44,970 bases of DNA, from positions 1 to 44,970 of the forward strand of contig DBTQ01000028.1 in assembly GCA_002307135.1 (NCBI GenBank), read 5' to 3'. The stretch's first letter is position 1, and each line of letters opens with the position of its first letter. Below the pieces are notes generated by a model. The model made no database searches and was not told the DNA's origin. It saw nothing but the letters and a program-made list of their open reading frames with translations. Source of the stretch: Bacteroidetes bacterium UBA1312. GTDB taxonomy: Bacteria; Bacteroidota; Bacteroidia; Chitinophagales; Chitinophagaceae. Of the stretch, positions 6,938-16,440 are shown one piece after another. A program made the position numbers and the translations under genes.

Positions 6938-8545
6938 CTATTGTTTTACAAATACCTGTGCGGCTTGTTGGTCACCATTGCGATACTGGATGGTATATAC
7001 GCCTGCTGCGAGTTTGCTGATGTTGAGTTCCAGCAATGTGCCATTGCGGTTATAACCAATATTAACTACCCTGCCTAATGCATCGTATATATGCACTTGC
7101 TCTTCGTCTTGCGCCGCATTGAGCCCGGTTGCTACAAACAATATTGTTTGTGCCGGATTAGGGTATATTTTTATCCCTTTAGATGCTACGAATACTTCAG
7201 GAGTACTGAGTGGAGGAACAGTAACGGGATTGCAATAGAAAGCCCAAGCGCTATCGGCCAGCTTAGTGATGGCGCTAAAATCCAAGTGACCGCAGGCATT
7301 GCCGGTAGTATCAGTAGCCATAAAGACCATACCCACTTTTGTTTTGCTATTGGGCAGGAAGGTATAGTCGTTAGTAGCTAAGATATATCTCCGGTCCATA
7401 AAAGCATACGCACTATCACATTGTACCGCACCTTCTGTGATGGGGAATACATAATTTCCTGTGCCCGGGAAAGGAGAACCGTCAAATGTTTTATGGTGCA
7501 TATAATTGTTAAAAGCAGCATTATCAGGATCCCTAAGAGGAGAACTTGAACTATTTATAAAATAATCGAAACTACCTGCAGGCATTGCTCCCCCACATCC
7601 GTCGCCTGGCATTTCTGTAAAGCTTAAGCCTGTAATTGGCGGATGATCGCCATAAGAGTTGAGTCCATTGGGAGCATCTGGTAGCTCGGCATTGTACTCA
7701 ATACCCATACGGTGTATGGAATCAAAAGCAATATAATCATCGTAAGGATAACCTAAGTCAGCTTCGGAATAAAAAGCAAAACGAAAACCACTGTATTTAT
7801 TCGGCGATTTGTTGTATAAGGTAAATTCATAAAACATCATATTGTCCACAGCACCACCTCTATTATAGCCATAAGCCATTGCATGGCATTCCATTTTGAG
7901 CGTTTTTTCACCCGATCCGGTATGGGTGGCACCATTATCACTAAATATCCACCACAGCATCTGGTCGCCCTTCATGTCCGGATAATCGCCTTTGAGCGAG
8001 TTGTATATACCATCACCATCCACATCTACAAATGGCGCCATTTCCGTACTAATGCTCAATGCTGCACCTGCATTACCTTTGGCATAAATATTGCCTTTGG
8101 CAGGCCATTCCAGTATTACTGTTGGTGTAGTACCTATAGTATGAGTAGGTATGGATAGAAAGGCATTGATGTCATTCCTGTTTATCTTCCATATCCTAGC
8201 CCAATTATGTGATATGGCGTAGGTAAGCGTATCTGCAGCATCCAACGGGCCCGGCCAATAATCATTCCCATTAAATCTTTGAGCAGATAGATGCAAAGCA
8301 CCCGTGTCATCCACTCCGCTCATCCAAATAGCTCCAAAAAAAGAGGCTTGCTTACCGGTACCCTTTGGATATTCACAACTGGCTCCGTTGCTCGCAGGAT
8401 TCCACCACATATCACCATGCACCATGTGTCCTGCATTGAACCGGTTTATATCCAAGTACTCGATTGTTGGAAAAGGAGTAGTCTGTGCTTTACTGCCCCA
8501 GGCAGCTAAAGAAAAGAGTGCGAATAGAAGTAATTTCTTTTTCAT
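6938..8545 (-). CDS. T9SS-secreted protein with type A sorting domain (paralogue 2)
   Basis: 535 residues from ATG 8545, which aligns with the start of its neighbour (MKKKLLLFALFSLAAWGSKA). An ATG at 8554 would add three residues. It matches paralogue 1 along its whole length: EYLDINRFNAGHMVHGDMWW, WMSGVDDTGALHLSAQ, the calcium-loop-like DVDGDGIYNSLKGDYPD and KGDQMLWWIFSDNGATH. The sorting domain has KIYPNPAQTILFVATG and LAAGVYTIQYRNGDQQAAQV. The middle (about residues 300-390) differs most and lacks a segment found in the other copy, which fits an older tandem duplication. The gene leads the likely two-gene transcript; no clear promoter was found between 8555 and 8889. Confidence 0.88.
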   Translation of the reverse strand: MKKKLLLFALFSLAAWGSKAQTTPFPTIEYLDINRFNAGHMVHGDMWWNPASNGASCEYPKGTGKQASFFGAIWMSGVDDTGALHLSAQRFNGNDYWPGPLDAADTLTYAISHNWARIWKINRNDINAFLSIPTHTIGTTPTVILEWPAKGNIYAKGNAGAALSISTEMAPFVDVDGDGIYNSLKGDYPDMKGDQMLWWIFSDNGATHTGSGEKTLKMECHAMAYGYNRGGAVDNMMFYEFTLYNKSPNKYSGFRFAFYSEADLGYPYDDYIAFDSIHRMGIEYNAELPDAPNGLNSYGDHPPITGLSFTEMPGDGCGGAMPAGSFDYFINSSSSPLRDPDNAAFNNYMHHKTFDGSPFPGTGNYVFPITEGAVQCDSAYAFMDRRYILATNDYTFLPNSKTKVGMVFMATDTTGNACGHLDFSAITKLADSAWAFYCNPVTVPPLSTPEVFVASKGIKIYPNPAQTILFVATGLNAAQDEEQVHIYDALGRVVNIGYNRNGTLLELNISKLAAGVYTIQYRNGDQQAAQVFVKQ

Positions 8546-8554
8546 TAATCTCAT

Positions 8555-8889
8555 TTTAAATTACCCGAGTTTGTTTAAATTTTATAATTGTCATTATATA
8601 ATTTAAGTGCCTATGTATGCTTAAATGTATGTAATCTCTTAGTTGAGATCACAAAAAAGTTCACTAACGGTCGAAAAAGTTTTTAAACGGTAAAAACAGA
8701 GCAATGACGCCTAATATTTAGCAGCTACAAGAAACATTGATTGGCTTTTACAAACAATGACCACCAAGTTGACTATGCAGTCTAATTCAGGATTTAATTT
8801 TCTGACACGAAGGATCAAGGTCAAGTTCAAAATTTACAATCCGCTATTGGTTTGATATTTTCAAACGGAACAATATGCAACATGTGTGA
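8555..8889. other. Intergenic region upstream of the T9SS pair
   Basis: About 335 bp with no recognisable gene on either strand. It should hold the leftward promoter of the T9SS pair, but no TAnnTTTG element at a convincing distance was seen. The right end borders the hairpin at 8890-8925. Confidence 0.5.
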
Positions 8890-8925
8890 AACAACAAAGG
8901 CTTCCGTTTGGAAGCCTTTGTTGTT
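8890..8925. terminator. Strong hairpin terminator after the EGF-like lipoprotein
   Basis: Perfect 16-bp arms (AACAACAAAGGCTTCC and its complement) with a 4-nt loop, T-rich on both sides. It lies 27 bp after the lipoprotein stop at 8953, on the minus strand. Confidence 0.8.
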
Positions 8926-8952
8926 CTTTATAAATTTAATCTTCGTCTATTT

Positions 8953-9504
8953 TTATTTATGCCATACAGATGCCTGCCCGATTACAAAGCCAAAATCACT
9001 AACACTTGTATTGTTGTAGGTTACTCTATATCTCAATGTGAGTACACCATGCAAACCATAGAAAGCATCGTTTTGCAAATATCCAATTCCTTCAACTGTC
9101 TTACCATCAATAGTTTGTTGCGGAATAATCATGGTATCGCTTTTTAATGTTGCATTAACGCTGCTGATAAAAGTATTATTCAAATTTCCTATTTGTACAT
9201 CTGCCATAGATGCACCTGTAGCAAGTGAATGATTGATTGTAACTACATATTGCATTCTGCTAGTAGTAGTACCAGTTTCGTCCACATTCCAAGTACCGGT
9301 ATATTTATCTCTAGTAGTTATTTCGCACATACTTCCTTCAAAACCAGGAGCACAGACACAAGCACCATTATCATCGCAAACACCTTTATTTTGACAAGAG
9401 ATCGCTTTACACTTATCTCTTGTGCATGAGCTAATAGTGATAGTAGAAAATACGCCAATGGCTCCTAGAGCAGACAATAATATAAGTTTAACACTCTTTT
9501 TCAT
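8953..9504 (-). CDS. Lipoprotein with EGF-like domain
   Basis: 183 residues. The signal sequence ends in a lipobox-like ITISSC, so Cys27 is probably lipidated and the protein membrane-anchored. An EGF-like module follows, with CKAISCQNKGVCDDNGACVC and then APGFEGSMCE, giving six module cysteines. The remainder (about 64-183) is a beta-rich domain with YTGTWNVDETGTTTSRMQY, resembling calycin/lipocalin-like lipoprotein domains common in Bacteroidetes; that comparison is loose. Function is unknown. It is followed by a strong terminator and lies 86 bp downstream of the amidase gene. Confidence 0.8.
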   Translation of the reverse strand: MKKSVKLILLSALGAIGVFSTITISSCTRDKCKAISCQNKGVCDDNGACVCAPGFEGSMCEITTRDKYTGTWNVDETGTTTSRMQYVVTINHSLATGASMADVQIGNLNNTFISSVNATLKSDTMIIPQQTIDGKTVEGIGYLQNDAFYGLHGVLTLRYRVTYNNTSVSDFGFVIGQASVWHK

Positions 9505-9590
9505 TTAGTACAATTATGTTTACAAGGTTTAAAAGTAGAAAAAACAATCTTAAATGCAAACTATTCTGGTAAAATCTTTTAGAAGTTTTT

Positions 9591-10439
9591 TTATTTAGCT
9601 TTTTCGATTTCACGTTTATAGTTTCTGATACCTCTGAAAATAGCCATGGCTACTTCATTTTGACCTGCTTCTGAATTTAAATATCTTTCCTCTTCCGGAT
9701 TATTAATAAAGCCAATCTCAATTAGGACTCCCGGCATTGCACTTCCAGCTAGTACCTCCAATCCTTTTTGTTTTACACCTAGATCATTGCGTCCTTGTTT
9801 TGCAAATTCGTTTTGAACTTTTTGCCCAAGCAATACGCTGTTCTTTAAAAATGTTTGCGAATATTGAGCAATAATAATTGCTGTTTGCGGATCATTTTCA
9901 TTAAGTGTACCAGGTTCTTCAGTTACCTTATCACCATATTCACTAATAGCAGCTTCTTTTTGTCCATTTCTATTGAGCCCCAGCACCCAGGTTTCCACGC
10001 CGTGTGCACCTGTTTCTCTATGATGAATAGAATGATATATGGGCACACTGTGTTTACGCCTACCTTTACCTACAGTTTTATGTCCGGCTAATATTCTTTC
10101 GTAAGACCCAGGAGAGGAGTTGACATGGATAGCAACAAACAAATCTGCACCAGACTGGTTAGCTATCGCATGCCTGTCTGGGAGTTCAATAAAAACATCC
10201 GTCGTACGTGTAAAAATGGGTTTTACAGATTTTAAGCTGTCGTTGATTAGCCGCCCAACTTTAAGTGTTACTGCTAATGTAATATCCTTTTCATTCATCT
10301 GTACTCCTCTTGCCCCTACGTCTTTTCCTCCGTGGCCAGCATCGAGTACTACTTGGTTTACTTTTCTTTTTTGTGCACTTACAGTTATAGATAAAAGGGA
10401 GATAAATACGAGTGAAAATAGCAGCTTTATAAGTTTCAT
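9591..10439 (-). CDS. N-acetylmuramoyl-L-alanine amidase (Amidase_3)
   Basis: 282 residues. It cleaves the bond between muramic acid and the stem peptide of peptidoglycan, in the periplasm, usually for cell separation or turnover. Signal peptide ends TVSAQ (23). The zinc ligands of the AmiC-like family are present: His36 in LDAGHGGKD, Glu50 in QMNEKD and His105 in FVAIHVNSS, with catalytic Glu241 in LIEIGFINNPEEERYL. The segment at about 112-185 is longer than in minimal enzymes and may be a regulatory insertion. There is no cell-wall-binding or LysM domain. It is divergent from lptD, with only 73 bp between the starts. Confidence 0.92.
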   Translation of the reverse strand: MKLIKLLFSLVFISLLSITVSAQKRKVNQVVLDAGHGGKDVGARGVQMNEKDITLAVTLKVGRLINDSLKSVKPIFTRTTDVFIELPDRHAIANQSGADLFVAIHVNSSPGSYERILAGHKTVGKGRRKHSVPIYHSIHHRETGAHGVETWVLGLNRNGQKEAAISEYGDKVTEEPGTLNENDPQTAIIIAQYSQTFLKNSVLLGQKVQNEFAKQGRNDLGVKQKGLEVLAGSAMPGVLIEIGFINNPEEERYLNSEAGQNEVAMAIFRGIRNYKREIEKAK

Positions 10440-10493
10440 TATAATTGTTCGATATTGTTATTTAGTTTATGATCATTGCAGTAATTTAATAAT

Positions 10494-10501
10494 TACTTTT
10501 G
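10494..10501 (+). promoter_or_regulatory. -7 promoter element for lptD
   Basis: TACTTTTG matches TAnnTTTG exactly and is followed by CAACC. The start codon at 10513 lies only about 12 bp later, so the message would have a very short leader or be nearly leaderless. No good -33 TTG was seen. Confidence 0.4.
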
Positions 10502-10512
10502 CAACCGTTTCC

Positions 10513-13191
10513 ATGGCAGTGCGCAGTAAATTTATTTTAAAAATAGCAGCTAATAACCAACTACCTATATATTGGGTAGTATTATTACTTTGTATTTTAC
10601 CTAACTTCACTTTAGCACAGTCTTCTAAAGTTACCCAAACGACTGATAGCGCAAAAATAGCAAATACATCTTTAAAAACAGACAGCCTACAAATTAAAAG
10701 CACGAGCGACTCAAACTCGAAGCGAAATAAACTAGAAGAGTCGTTGGGCATTCGTATTTCTAAAGATGCCCTTGAAGATAAAGTAACTGCCACAGCAATA
10801 GACTCTGCGGTGATGGATATGAAGTCTAATGATTTTCGTCTTTATGGTGATGCAAAAGTCGATTATGATGGGATGAAGCTAAAAGCAGATCACATTTTGT
10901 TCAATCAAACCACTAATGTTGCTACTGCATTACGTATTACCGATTCGAATGCAAAAAAACAAAGTGCACCTACTTTTGAAAGAGGAACCGAGAAGTTCAC
11001 CTACGACCAACTTCAATATAATTTTAAAACACAACGAGCCATTGTACGGAATGCTCACTCCCAATATGGTGAAGGTTTTGTGCAAAGCACACAAATTAAA
11101 CGCAATGCCGATCAGTCGTTGTATGGCTGGCAGAATGTATATACCACTTGCGCACTTGACACACCACATTTTGGTATCAGAGCCAATAGGATAAAAATTG
11201 TTCCTGACCATGTTATCGCAACAGGCTCTGCCAATGTAATCATTGAAGGTGTTCCAACGCCTATATTCTTACCTTTTGGTTTGTTTCCCATTTCCCAAAG
11301 CCATCGTTCCGGGTTTGTATTGCCAGGCTATACCATTGAACAAAACAGGGGTTTAGGCTTCACGCGCGGCGGTTATTATTTTTACTTAAATGACTATGCA
11401 GATTTAGAAACTCAGGCAGACATATACACCAAAGGTAGTTGGGCAGGGTATCTTACCAGTCGTTACTATAACAAGTACCATTACAGTGGGAACGTTGCTT
11501 TTAGTTACGCGTATAACAAAACCGGAGAAGAGTTTGATCCAACAGCTACCATACAGAAGGATTTTGCTTTTGTATGGCAACATCAAAAAGATCCCAAATC
11601 ATTGCCCGGCATCAATTTTAATGCCAATGTAAATATACAATCCGGCTCTTTTTATCAAAACAATAGTTACAATACGAACCAAATATTACAAAACCAATAT
11701 TCCTCCAATATTAGTTTTTCCAAAAATTGGCAAGGCACGCCTTTTAGTCTTACGGCGAGTGCTACACATAATCAAAACACGAGTACAAAACAAATAACGG
11801 CTACCCTACCCGACATTACATTTTATATGGCTTCACAAAATCCATTTAAACGAAAAATGGCTGTTGGAGCTGCCAAATGGTACGAAAAAATTACGGTTGG
11901 CTACACCATGCATGCGCTCAATCGGATCACCACTTACGATAGTACATTACACCTCAGTAAAGTTGCATTAAATGACTTCTCCAATGGAATGCAACATAGT
12001 ATTCCGATAGCTGCATCTTACAATGTGCTTCGTTTTATTAATCTTTCGTTCAATGCCTCTTATAATGAATATTGGTATAGTGCGAGTGATCATAAAGCTT
12101 ATAATGATATCACCGGCAAAATAGACACCACCATCAACAGAGGCTTTACATCTGCCCGCGACTTTAATGCAGGAGTGACCATGACTACTCGCATATATGG
12201 TATGCTGAAGTTCAAAAAAGGAAAAGTAAAAGGCATCAGGCACGTACTTACGCCATCTTTGGGGATGTCATTCCGTCCCGATTTTGCGAAAGCACCCTAT
12301 AACTATTATTATCAGGCACGTTTAGATTCTTCTCAGACCAAGCAATTGATTTCGCCTTATGAAATGTCTGTTATTGGCATACCGCCGTCTGGGAAATCAG
12401 GAAGTATTACGATGGGACTGAACAATAATTTGCAAATGAAAGTTCGTTCTTCTAAAGATACGAATACCGGATACAAAAACATTACGCTTTTAGATGCCTT
12501 GAGTATCAACACTGCTTATAATCTCGCTGTTGACTCTTTTCAATGGAGTGCTGTTACTGTTGCAGCTCGTACTAATATTATTGATAAAATAAGCTTTAGT
12601 GGTAATGCCAATTTTGACCCCTATGCCATTGATTATTCCAATGGAAGGCGTACTGCCAATACGTTATATAGTGAAGGTAAGGGCATTGCCAGACTGACTA
12701 ATGCTACTGCGGCATTAAGTGCGTCATTCCATTCCAATAAAGGCAAATCGACACCGCCTCAAGTAAATGTACCCAATGCGCAAGAGTCTGACTATACAAG
12801 GCTGATGCGCAATAATGGTTATCAAAATTATGTGGACTTTAATGTTCCTTGGAATGTGAATTTATCTTATGCCTTAAGCCTGAACAAAACACCTTCCATC
12901 TATTCGCATAGCGACACATCTGTGGTATCACAAAATATTATTATCGGTGGTGACTTCAATCTTACCCCACTATGGAAAGTTGCATTCAATACAGGTTACG
13001 ATATTACGATGAAGCAAATAACGCTTTCCTCCATTGACATTTATCGTGATTTGCATTGCTGGGAGATGCGCCTTGGTTTGATACCTTTTGGCACAAGAAA
13101 AAGTTTCAATTTTACGCTTAATGTAAAAGCTCAAATATTGCACGATATGCGCTTGCTTCGTCGCCGCGATTACCGCGATGCGGTGTATTAA
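10513..13191 (+). CDS. lptD: LPS-assembly outer-membrane protein LptD, Bacteroidetes type
   Basis: 892 residues. The outer-membrane translocon that inserts lipopolysaccharide into the outer leaflet. Signal peptide VVLLLCILPNFTLAQ near the N-terminus. An OstA/LptA-like periplasmic domain follows (DFRLYGDAKVDYDGMKLKAD and DHILFNQTTNVATA), then GWQNVYTTCALDTPHFGIRA and FLPFGLFPISQSHRSGFVLP, which are typical of the Bacteroidetes LptD family. The C-terminal two thirds alternate short polar and aromatic strands as in a large beta-barrel. The frame is open upstream to 10120, but that part lies antisense to the amidase gene and has no signal peptide, so I start at ATG 10513. It converges on pdhB over a shared terminator. 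Confidence 0.85.
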   Translation: MAVRSKFILKIAANNQLPIYWVVLLLCILPNFTLAQSSKVTQTTDSAKIANTSLKTDSLQIKSTSDSNSKRNKLEESLGIRISKDALEDKVTATAIDSAVMDMKSNDFRLYGDAKVDYDGMKLKADHILFNQTTNVATALRITDSNAKKQSAPTFERGTEKFTYDQLQYNFKTQRAIVRNAHSQYGEGFVQSTQIKRNADQSLYGWQNVYTTCALDTPHFGIRANRIKIVPDHVIATGSANVIIEGVPTPIFLPFGLFPISQSHRSGFVLPGYTIEQNRGLGFTRGGYYFYLNDYADLETQADIYTKGSWAGYLTSRYYNKYHYSGNVAFSYAYNKTGEEFDPTATIQKDFAFVWQHQKDPKSLPGINFNANVNIQSGSFYQNNSYNTNQILQNQYSSNISFSKNWQGTPFSLTASATHNQNTSTKQITATLPDITFYMASQNPFKRKMAVGAAKWYEKITVGYTMHALNRITTYDSTLHLSKVALNDFSNGMQHSIPIAASYNVLRFINLSFNASYNEYWYSASDHKAYNDITGKIDTTINRGFTSARDFNAGVTMTTRIYGMLKFKKGKVKGIRHVLTPSLGMSFRPDFAKAPYNYYYQARLDSSQTKQLISPYEMSVIGIPPSGKSGSITMGLNNNLQMKVRSSKDTNTGYKNITLLDALSINTAYNLAVDSFQWSAVTVAARTNIIDKISFSGNANFDPYAIDYSNGRRTANTLYSEGKGIARLTNATAALSASFHSNKGKSTPPQVNVPNAQESDYTRLMRNNGYQNYVDFNVPWNVNLSYALSLNKTPSIYSHSDTSVVSQNIIIGGDFNLTPLWKVAFNTGYDITMKQITLSSIDIYRDLHCWEMRLGLIPFGTRKSFNFTLNVKAQILHDMRLLRRRDYRDAVY

Positions 13192-13391
13192 TCATGCAGC
13201 ACAACACCTTCCTACCAAACCTCATGTTCCCTTTATCATAAAGAGAGAATATCCTGTTTTTCCAACATTTATTAATGGATAACACAGAATAAACCTACCC
13301 TTTATAATCCAACATTCTATGATACTGATTTAATCACCTCTTAAGCATATAAAAGAATGTAAGAAGAATTGCGCGCTCCAGTAAGTAAGAA

Positions 13392-13438
13392 TATAAAAAA
13401 GAGCGCTTACAAATAATTTGTAAGCGCTCTTTTTTATA
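13392..13438. terminator. Bidirectional terminator between lptD and pdhB
   Basis: Near-perfect 23-bp arms around GAGCGCTTAC, with a single central base, six A's on the left and six T's on the right. It serves the convergent genes lptD and pdhB, whose stop is 9 bp away. Confidence 0.9.
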
Positions 13439-13446
13439 AGTTTTTT

Positions 13447-14430
13447 CTACTTCGCCATATACATGACTTCTTTCACCAGCTTCACTGTGCGTGGCACATC
13501 AGGTAAATAAAGTGCAGCCAAATTAGGTGCGTAGTGCATATTGGTATCAGCAGAGCAGATACGGCGTATAGGAGCATCTAAATAATCAAAGCCTTCTTTT
13601 TGAATACGATAAGAAATTTCTGAAGATACGCTCGCAAATGGCCATTGTTCTTCAACAATTACCAAACGGTTAGTCTTCTTTACAGATTCTAAAATGGTTT
13701 GCCAATCGAGTGGGCGAATAGTACGTAAGTCGATTACTTCTGCACTAATACCTTCTTTAGCTAATTCATCAGCAGCAGCTAATGCCACTTTCATCATTTT
13801 GTTATATGAAACGATGGTAACATCTGTACCTGCACGTTTAATAGCGCATTTACCAATTGGTATTAAATATTCTTCTTCCGGTACTTCACCCATATCACCA
13901 TACATCACCTCACTTTCCATAAAAACAGTAGGGTCGTTATCGCGTATAGCTGATTTTAATAACCCTTTTGCATCATAAGGATTGGATACAGAAATGACTT
14001 TAATTCCTGGGATATTTGCCATCCAACTTTCAAAAGCCTGTGAGTGTTGTGCTCCCAGCTGACCTGCAGAACCATTAGGCCCACGAAATACTATAGGGCA
14101 TGTGAATTGGCCTGCACTCATAGATACTGTTTTAGCAGCATGATTGAGTATCTGATCAAATGCCAAAACAGCAAAGTTCCAAGTCATAAATTCAATAATC
14201 GGACGTGTACCATTAATGGCAGCACCAACTCCTATGGCGGCAAAACCGAGTTCTGCAATAGGCGTATCTATAACACGTCTGGCGCCAAACTCATCGAGCA
14301 TCCCCTGACTCACCTTGTAAGCACCATTGTATAGGGCAACTTCTTCACCCATCAGAAAAACCGATTCGTCGCGCCTCATCTCTTCTTGCATTGCTTCGCG
14401 AAGTGCTTGACGGAAAGCTATTGTACGCAT
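13447..14430 (-). CDS. pdhB: Pyruvate dehydrogenase E1 component, beta subunit
   Basis: 327 residues, the normal length for this subunit. With the alpha subunit it decarboxylates pyruvate on thiamine diphosphate to feed acetyl groups to E2. Family landmarks: FLMGEEVALYNGAYKVSQGM near residues 25-44, RVIDTPIAELGFAAIGVGAA, PIIEFMTWNFAVLAFDQILN, FRGPNGSAGQLGAQHSQAFE, then the C-terminal transketolase domain with VIDLRTIRPLD and VIVEEQWPFASVSSEI. No alpha-subunit gene is nearby, so the complex is encoded at several sites. TATCTTTA on the minus strand at 14472-14479, one base off the -7 consensus, is a possible promoter. Confidence 0.95.
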   Translation of the reverse strand: MRTIAFRQALREAMQEEMRRDESVFLMGEEVALYNGAYKVSQGMLDEFGARRVIDTPIAELGFAAIGVGAAINGTRPIIEFMTWNFAVLAFDQILNHAAKTVSMSAGQFTCPIVFRGPNGSAGQLGAQHSQAFESWMANIPGIKVISVSNPYDAKGLLKSAIRDNDPTVFMESEVMYGDMGEVPEEEYLIPIGKCAIKRAGTDVTIVSYNKMMKVALAAADELAKEGISAEVIDLRTIRPLDWQTILESVKKTNRLVIVEEQWPFASVSSEISYRIQKEGFDYLDAPIRRICSADTNMHYAPNLAALYLPDVPRTVKLVKEVMYMAK

Positions 14431-14551
14431 ATATTATCTTGATTGAATTTTAATATTGTTTATTGTGGCCGTAAAGATAATGGTTAATTGGAATAATTAA
14501 CTATCGAAAACAGGTGGTATCTGCTCAACAATTATTCATATTTATGCCCAA

Positions 14552-15523
14552 TTACCAACCCAATAAATAAGCAAAGATCAATGGAGCAACAATTGTGGCA
14601 TCCGACTCTACAATAAATTTTGGTGTATGAATATCTAATTTGCCCCAAGTAATTTTTTCATTAGGTACGGCTCCCGAATAAGAACCATAGGATGTAGTAG
14701 AATCAGATATTTGGCAGAAGTAACTCCAAAATGGAACATCATGCCATTCTAAATCTTGGTACATCATAGGAACTACACAAATAGGGAAATCTCCTGCAAT
14801 ACCGCCACCTATTTGAAAAAAGCCAAGACCTTTGCCTTTGCTGTATTCGCGATAAAGCTCGGTAAGCCAAACCATGTACTCAATACCACTTTTCACCGTA
14901 CTTGCTTTCAATTCATTTTTGATAACATAACTGGCAAAAATATTACCTGTAGTACTATCTTCCCATCCGGGTACAACTATGGGAATATTCTTTTCAGCAG
15001 CAGCAACAATCCAGCTATCTTTTGGATCAATTTCATAGTATTGTTTCAATACACCGCTTAATACCAATTTGTATATAAACTCATGAGGGAAATATCTTTC
15101 GCCTTTTGCTTCAGCATCTTTCCACAGTTCTACCAAATGTTTTTGTAACCGACGGAAAGCCTCTTCTTCGGGAATACATGTGTCGGTAACACGATTAAAG
15201 TGATTTTCTAATAAATCCCATTCGTCTTGTGGCGTTAAGTCGCGGTAATTAGGCACGCGTTTGTAACTATTGTGCGCTACAAGGTTCATCACATCTTCTT
15301 CAAGATTTGCTCCTGTACAGGATATCATGTGTATCTTATCCTGACGAATCATTTCGGCCAATGAAATACCCAATTCAGCTGTACTCATAGCTCCTGCCAG
15401 TGATACTAGCATTTTACCACCCTCAAGCAAATGTGTTTCATAACCCTTTGCTGCATCTACAAGCGCAGCTGAATTGAAATGACGATAATGATGTTCTATA
15501 AATTGGGAAACAGGTCCTTTCAT
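14552..15523 (-). CDS. Deoxyhypusine-synthase-like protein
   Basis: 323 residues. In eukaryotes and archaea this family moves the aminobutyl group of spermidine onto a lysine of eIF5A. Bacteria have no eIF5A, and some bacterial members make homospermidine or other polyamines. Family features: HLLEGGKMLVSLAGAMSTAE near residues 31-50, ISCTGANLEEDVMNLVAHNS (Rossmann-type NAD site), VPGWEDSTTGNIFASYVI, and Lys295 in ITWGKLDIH, the place of the catalytic lysine. The long tail beyond the lysine (VESDATIVAPLIFAYLLGW) also fits. Neighbouring genes give no clear pathway, so the substrate is open. Confidence 0.88.
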   Translation of the reverse strand: MKGPVSQFIEHHYRHFNSAALVDAAKGYETHLLEGGKMLVSLAGAMSTAELGISLAEMIRQDKIHMISCTGANLEEDVMNLVAHNSYKRVPNYRDLTPQDEWDLLENHFNRVTDTCIPEEEAFRRLQKHLVELWKDAEAKGERYFPHEFIYKLVLSGVLKQYYEIDPKDSWIVAAAEKNIPIVVPGWEDSTTGNIFASYVIKNELKASTVKSGIEYMVWLTELYREYSKGKGLGFFQIGGGIAGDFPICVVPMMYQDLEWHDVPFWSYFCQISDSTTSYGSYSGAVPNEKITWGKLDIHTPKFIVESDATIVAPLIFAYLLGW

Positions 15524-15628
15524 TTTTTATGTTTTAGAATATTAAATGTTTAATGAGCAGATTATAGTGAATTTTAAACAGCAAAAAAACAAAATTGCCT
15601 GACACTAATCAAAAGTGTAGGTTAACTT

Positions 15629-16396
15629 TTAGTTTTTCTTTTTAAAATTATTAATGGCGTTGCGTGTAAAATCACTCAATACCAATTTGCCACTAATCGC
15701 AGCCCTGTCTATCAGTAGCTTATCCCAATCCTCAGTTCCCTTCCAAAATATTTTTTTCAATTCTGCCATTGCTTCTGGATTGCTATGAGCCAATTTATCC
15801 GCCAGTCTCGCTACAGCATCGTCCATCTCCAAAGTTGTCGCATACACTTCTGCAAACAAACGATTCCTTTTACCCCACTCTGCACTGCGCCATTCTGTAG
15901 CATCAATAGCCAACTGAGTGAAGGCCGAATTACCTACTTTCTTTTCGACCACAGGCCCTACAACAAATGGACCAATACCTACAGCTAATTCACTCAATTT
16001 AACGGCAGCCGCGTCGCAAGCAATTGCATAATCTGCTGCTGCAATAATACCAACACCTCCACCTACAGCCTTACCTTGCACACGAACAATAATAAACTTA
16101 TGGCATTTACGCATGGCATTAATAACATGTGCAAAGCCACTAAAAAACTTAGTACCTTCCACTTCATTGTTTATTGCGATTAATTCATCGAAAGATGCTC
16201 CGGAACAAAATACCTTTTCTCCGGCACTGCGCAATACAATTACTTTCACACGTTCATCAATCCCTATATCATTAATTGTTTTTGCTAAATCAGTCAAAAT
16301 AGAGGCTGGCAGCGAGTTTCCCGAAGGGTGAAAAAATTCAATCGTTGCAATACCATGGTCAAGCGTAGTGGATACATATCCCTCTTTATGTTGCAT
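15629..16396 (-). CDS. Enoyl-CoA hydratase/isomerase family protein
   Basis: 255 residues, typical of a crotonase-fold enzyme. The oxyanion-hole segments are visible: KVFCSGASFDELIA near 61-74 and QGKAVGGGVGIIAAADYAIA (107-126). An acidic residue, Glu136 in KLSELAVGIGPF, stands near where catalytic glutamates occur. The exact reaction (hydration, isomerisation or ring-related) cannot be told from sequence alone. It starts 44 bp after the GH3-family gene on the same strand, so the two are probably co-transcribed. Confidence 0.88.
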   Translation of the reverse strand: MQHKEGYVSTTLDHGIATIEFFHPSGNSLPASILTDLAKTINDIGIDERVKVIVLRSAGEKVFCSGASFDELIAINNEVEGTKFFSGFAHVINAMRKCHKFIIVRVQGKAVGGGVGIIAAADYAIACDAAAVKLSELAVGIGPFVVGPVVEKKVGNSAFTQLAIDATEWRSAEWGKRNRLFAEVYATTLEMDDAVARLADKLAHSNPEAMAELKKIFWKGTEDWDKLLIDRAAISGKLVLSDFTRNAINNFKKKN

Positions 16397-16440
16397 AATA
16401 TACTTTTTGTTAGTCGTTTTATAATTTGTTTTGAAATAGA

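Noticed and set aside
10120..10512. Extended N-terminus of LptD
   Set aside because: This part is antisense to the amidase gene, and the signal peptide begins only after 10513.
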